In this document: piece by piece, positions 14,705 to 16,349 of the stretch
How the letters are laid out: every line of letters starts with the position of its first letter
Numbering within the stretch: the stretch's first letter is position 1
NCBI GenBank assembly: GCA_003229495.1
Contig: QIEB01000373.1
Span: 1-16,349 of the forward strand
DNA from: Flammeovirgaceae bacterium
Lineage (GTDB): Bacteria; Bacteroidota; Bacteroidia; Cytophagales; Cyclobacteriaceae
Reading direction: 5' to 3'
DNA length: 16,349 nt
Notes under the pieces: generated by a model
Database searches by the model: none
Told to the model about the DNA's origin: nothing
What the model saw: only the letters and a program-made list of their open reading frames with translations
Made by a program: the position numbers and the translations under genes

Positions 14705-15319
14705 TCACAGACTCCAATCTTTAATCTGCTGCACAAAAGAAACAATTACGCCAGGACGGAGCAATACCGTAAATACCAGTCCAAAAATAGCTCCATATAA
14801 ATGAGCATCGTGATTGATATTATCCGACATCTGTTTTCCCTGATAGTAAGAATAGATCAAATATAGGGTTCCCAATACAAAACCTGGAATCCCAATAGGT
14901 ATAAACATAATATAAATCGGATTCAGCGGCTCGAACATAATACTGCTAAACAATACCGCTGCCACCCCACCTGAAGCCCCCAGTGAATTGTAATTAGGGA
15001 CATCTTTGTACTTGAGATAAGTAGGAATGTCAGAGATCACAATACCTGACAGATATAAAATAACCAATAGCTGATTTCCCAGGGTGCCGAAATAGTAGGC
15101 TACATGTTGCCCAAAAAAGTATAGAGCAAACATGTTGAAAAACAAATGCGTATAGTTAAGATGTACAAAACCAGAGGTGATAAATCTCCAATATTGTTTG
15201 GAATGCTTGACTTGATAGGGATTCAGCAACCACTTTTGGTAAATATCCTGTCGGTTCCAGGCATAAAAACTGGCGGCAATGGTGACGATCAGGATCCAGG
15301 TGGTGGCGCTCAGGTTCAT
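14705..15319 (-). CDS. Rhomboid-family intramembrane serine protease
   Basis: Rhomboids cleave membrane proteins within the bilayer. The 204 residues have about six hydrophobic helices. The catalytic Ser116 is in GASGG (114-118), the partner His173 in NHDAHLYGAIFG, and the oxyanion helper segment is HLNYTHLFFNM (53-63; His58, Asn62). An L1-loop-like WR pair occurs at Trp44-Arg45. All residues needed for activity are there, so it is probably an active protease; substrates are unknown. Its ATG overlaps the stop of the polyprenyl synthase gene by 4 nt (15316-15319), so the two are co-translated. The single-pass protein encoded next door could be a substrate, a speculation only. Confidence 0.93.
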   Translation of the reverse strand: MNLSATTWILIVTIAASFYAWNRQDIYQKWLLNPYQVKHSKQYWRFITSGFVHLNYTHLFFNMFALYFFGQHVAYYFGTLGNQLLVILYLSGIVISDIPTYLKYKDVPNYNSLGASGGVAAVLFSSIMFEPLNPIYIMFIPIGIPGFVLGTLYLIYSYYQGKQMSDNINHDAHLYGAIFGLVFTVLLRPGVIVSFVQQIKDWSL

Positions 15320-16290
15320 CTATCTCGATGGGTTAAATAGTCTGCGTAGGATCGAAGTTCTGCAAGTCGCTGGTCTTGCTGTAGTTGGTCTAAAGCTTCA
15401 TAGGCGGACAGAAAGTACTGATTGATCTTGGTTTCGGTTTGACTTTTTACTCCCAGTTGGTCATAGATGTCAGTTACCGCTTTTACTTTTTCTTCTTTAA
15501 TAAAGTCATTCATGGCCAACCATTGCCTCAAATCCTGATCGAGCCCTCCGACGGCCAGTTCAAGCGCCTTGGTAAGCAGGTATGTTTTCTTGTTGGAAAT
15601 AATATCTCCACCCACTTGTTTGCCAAACTTGGACTGGTCGCCATATACATCCAGCAGATCATCTTTAAGCTGGAATCCCAGTCCAATGTTTACTCCGAAT
15701 TTTTTAAGCAAGTTTTGATGGTTCTCAGGGGCGTCAGCCAAAATAGCCCCTAATTCCATACTAAATCCTAGCAGTACTGCGGTTTTTTGTCTGATCATTT
15801 CAAGGTAAGCCTCTTCACTAACTTGTTCCATTTGCTCAAAGTTCATATCTACCTGTTGTCCCTCACAGACTTCTGAAGCACAAGAATTAAACGCCTGCAA
15901 TACCTGAATCACCTTATTGTCGTCCACTTGTTCCAGGCGTTCATAGGCTTTGACTAACATCACATCACCACTAAGAATTCCGATGCCTTCGCTCCATTTA
16001 TTATGCACGGTTGGTTTACCGCGTCGCAAAGGAGCTTCGTCCATTATATCATCATGCATCAAGGTAAAGTTGTGAAATACTTCAATACCCGTGGCAATGC
16101 CAACAATTCTTTCAGGATCCGTTTGAAACAAACTATAAGAGAGTAGTGCCAGCAAGGGTCTAAGTCTTTTTCCACCCAAATTCAGAATGTATCGGATAGG
16201 TTCGTATAATTCCGACGGTTCCATTTCAAGGTCCATACTTCGTATGTCCTCATTGATAAGGTCCAAAAGTCTACGAACGTTATCTGTCAT
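15316..16290 (-). CDS. Polyprenyl (isoprenyl) diphosphate synthase
   Basis: It builds isoprenoid chains by head-to-tail condensation of IPP onto an allylic diphosphate. The 324 residues show GGKRLRP (39-45, IPP site), the first Asp-rich motif DDIMD (80-84) followed by LRRGKPTVH, and the second DDLLD (210-214), with KTYLLTKAL downstream. Phe75, five residues before the first motif, is bulky and suggests a short product such as FPP or GGPP; I cannot decide which from sequence, so no symbol is given. The ATG overlaps the stop of the preceding gene as ATGA (16287-16290), and its own stop overlaps the rhomboid start. All of this indicates one operon. Confidence 0.95.
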   Translation of the reverse strand: MTDNVRRLLDLINEDIRSMDLEMEPSELYEPIRYILNLGGKRLRPLLALLSYSLFQTDPERIVGIATGIEVFHNFTLMHDDIMDEAPLRRGKPTVHNKWSEGIGILSGDVMLVKAYERLEQVDDNKVIQVLQAFNSCASEVCEGQQVDMNFEQMEQVSEEAYLEMIRQKTAVLLGFSMELGAILADAPENHQNLLKKFGVNIGLGFQLKDDLLDVYGDQSKFGKQVGGDIISNKKTYLLTKALELAVGGLDQDLRQWLAMNDFIKEEKVKAVTDIYDQLGVKSQTETKINQYFLSAYEALDQLQQDQRLAELRSYADYLTHRDR

Positions 16291-16349
16291 ACCATCTGAA
16301 GATCTATGGTCCGCCGGTCAATATCTGTTTTCTTAACGGTAACAGTCAC
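16287..16349 (-). CDS. rnr: C-terminal end of an upstream gene, probably RNase R
   Basis: Only 20 codons are visible: VTVTVKKTDIDRRTIDLQMV, then TGA. The pattern 'V.V.V...D.DRR.ID' is typical of the last strands of the S1 domain that ends RNase R, a 3'-5' exoribonuclease, and the frame is open to the window edge. The overlap with the polyprenyl synthase start (ATGA) fits a real operon gene. The name rests on a short piece, so it is tentative. Confidence 0.45.
   Translation of the reverse strand: MTVTVKKTDIDRRTIDLQMV

Noticed and set aside
14536..14745. Open frame of 69 codons on the minus strand
   Set aside because: It overlaps the rhomboid 3' end, a well-formed promoter and the 40-residue gene in a different frame, and its sequence shows no family or membrane pattern.

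Overview
The window looks like chromosomal DNA of a Bacteroidota bacterium, probably a Cytophagia-type lineage. The evidence is a TonB-dependent receptor with an N-terminal CarboxypepD_reg-like domain, a eukaryote-like class Ia ribonucleotide reductase beta subunit, weak Shine-Dalgarno sequences, and several upstream sites that fit the Bacteroidota promoter pattern TTTG-N18-20-TAnnTTTG. Assignment to genus is not possible from the sequence alone.

Layout. 1-869 (-): start of a multi-TM membrane protein, probably the sensor half of a SpoIIE/PP2C-type phosphatase, cut by the window edge, with a hairpin-rich upstream region. 1146-2601 (-): guaB (IMP dehydrogenase), disrupted near its 3' end by a frameshift; its start codon abuts a 10-bp inverted repeat. 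2709-3865 (+): a PnuC-family vitamin transporter and a NadR-like kinase, overlapping by 4 nt. 3882-4025: a TPP riboswitch and intrinsic terminator controlling a TonB-dependent receptor (4043-6361). Together these resemble a thiamine uptake and salvage locus. 6358-7218 (-): prmC, whose stop codon shares a CTAG with the receptor's stop. 7322-8377 (+): ribD. 8411-8788 (-): a small putative lipoprotein.

9019-9808 (+): an A+T-rich pair, an ArsR-family repressor and an SRPBCC/AHSA1 protein, preceded by two related palindromes that overlap its predicted promoter; a strong terminator follows. 10045-13523 (-): nrdB then nrdA in transcription order. 13935-14512 (+): rplU and rpmA with a textbook Bacteroidota promoter. 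14514-14636 (-): a 40-residue single-pass membrane protein with its own near-perfect promoter. 14705-16349 (-): a tightly overlapping operon with the 3' end of a probable RNase R gene, a polyprenyl diphosphate synthase and a rhomboid protease.

Most of the window is core metabolism and translation. The points most worth a second look are the guaB frameshift, the thiamine locus with its competing terminator arms, the tandem operators of the ArsR/SRPBCC pair, and the 40-residue membrane protein. I see no mobile element, CRISPR array, tRNA or rRNA.
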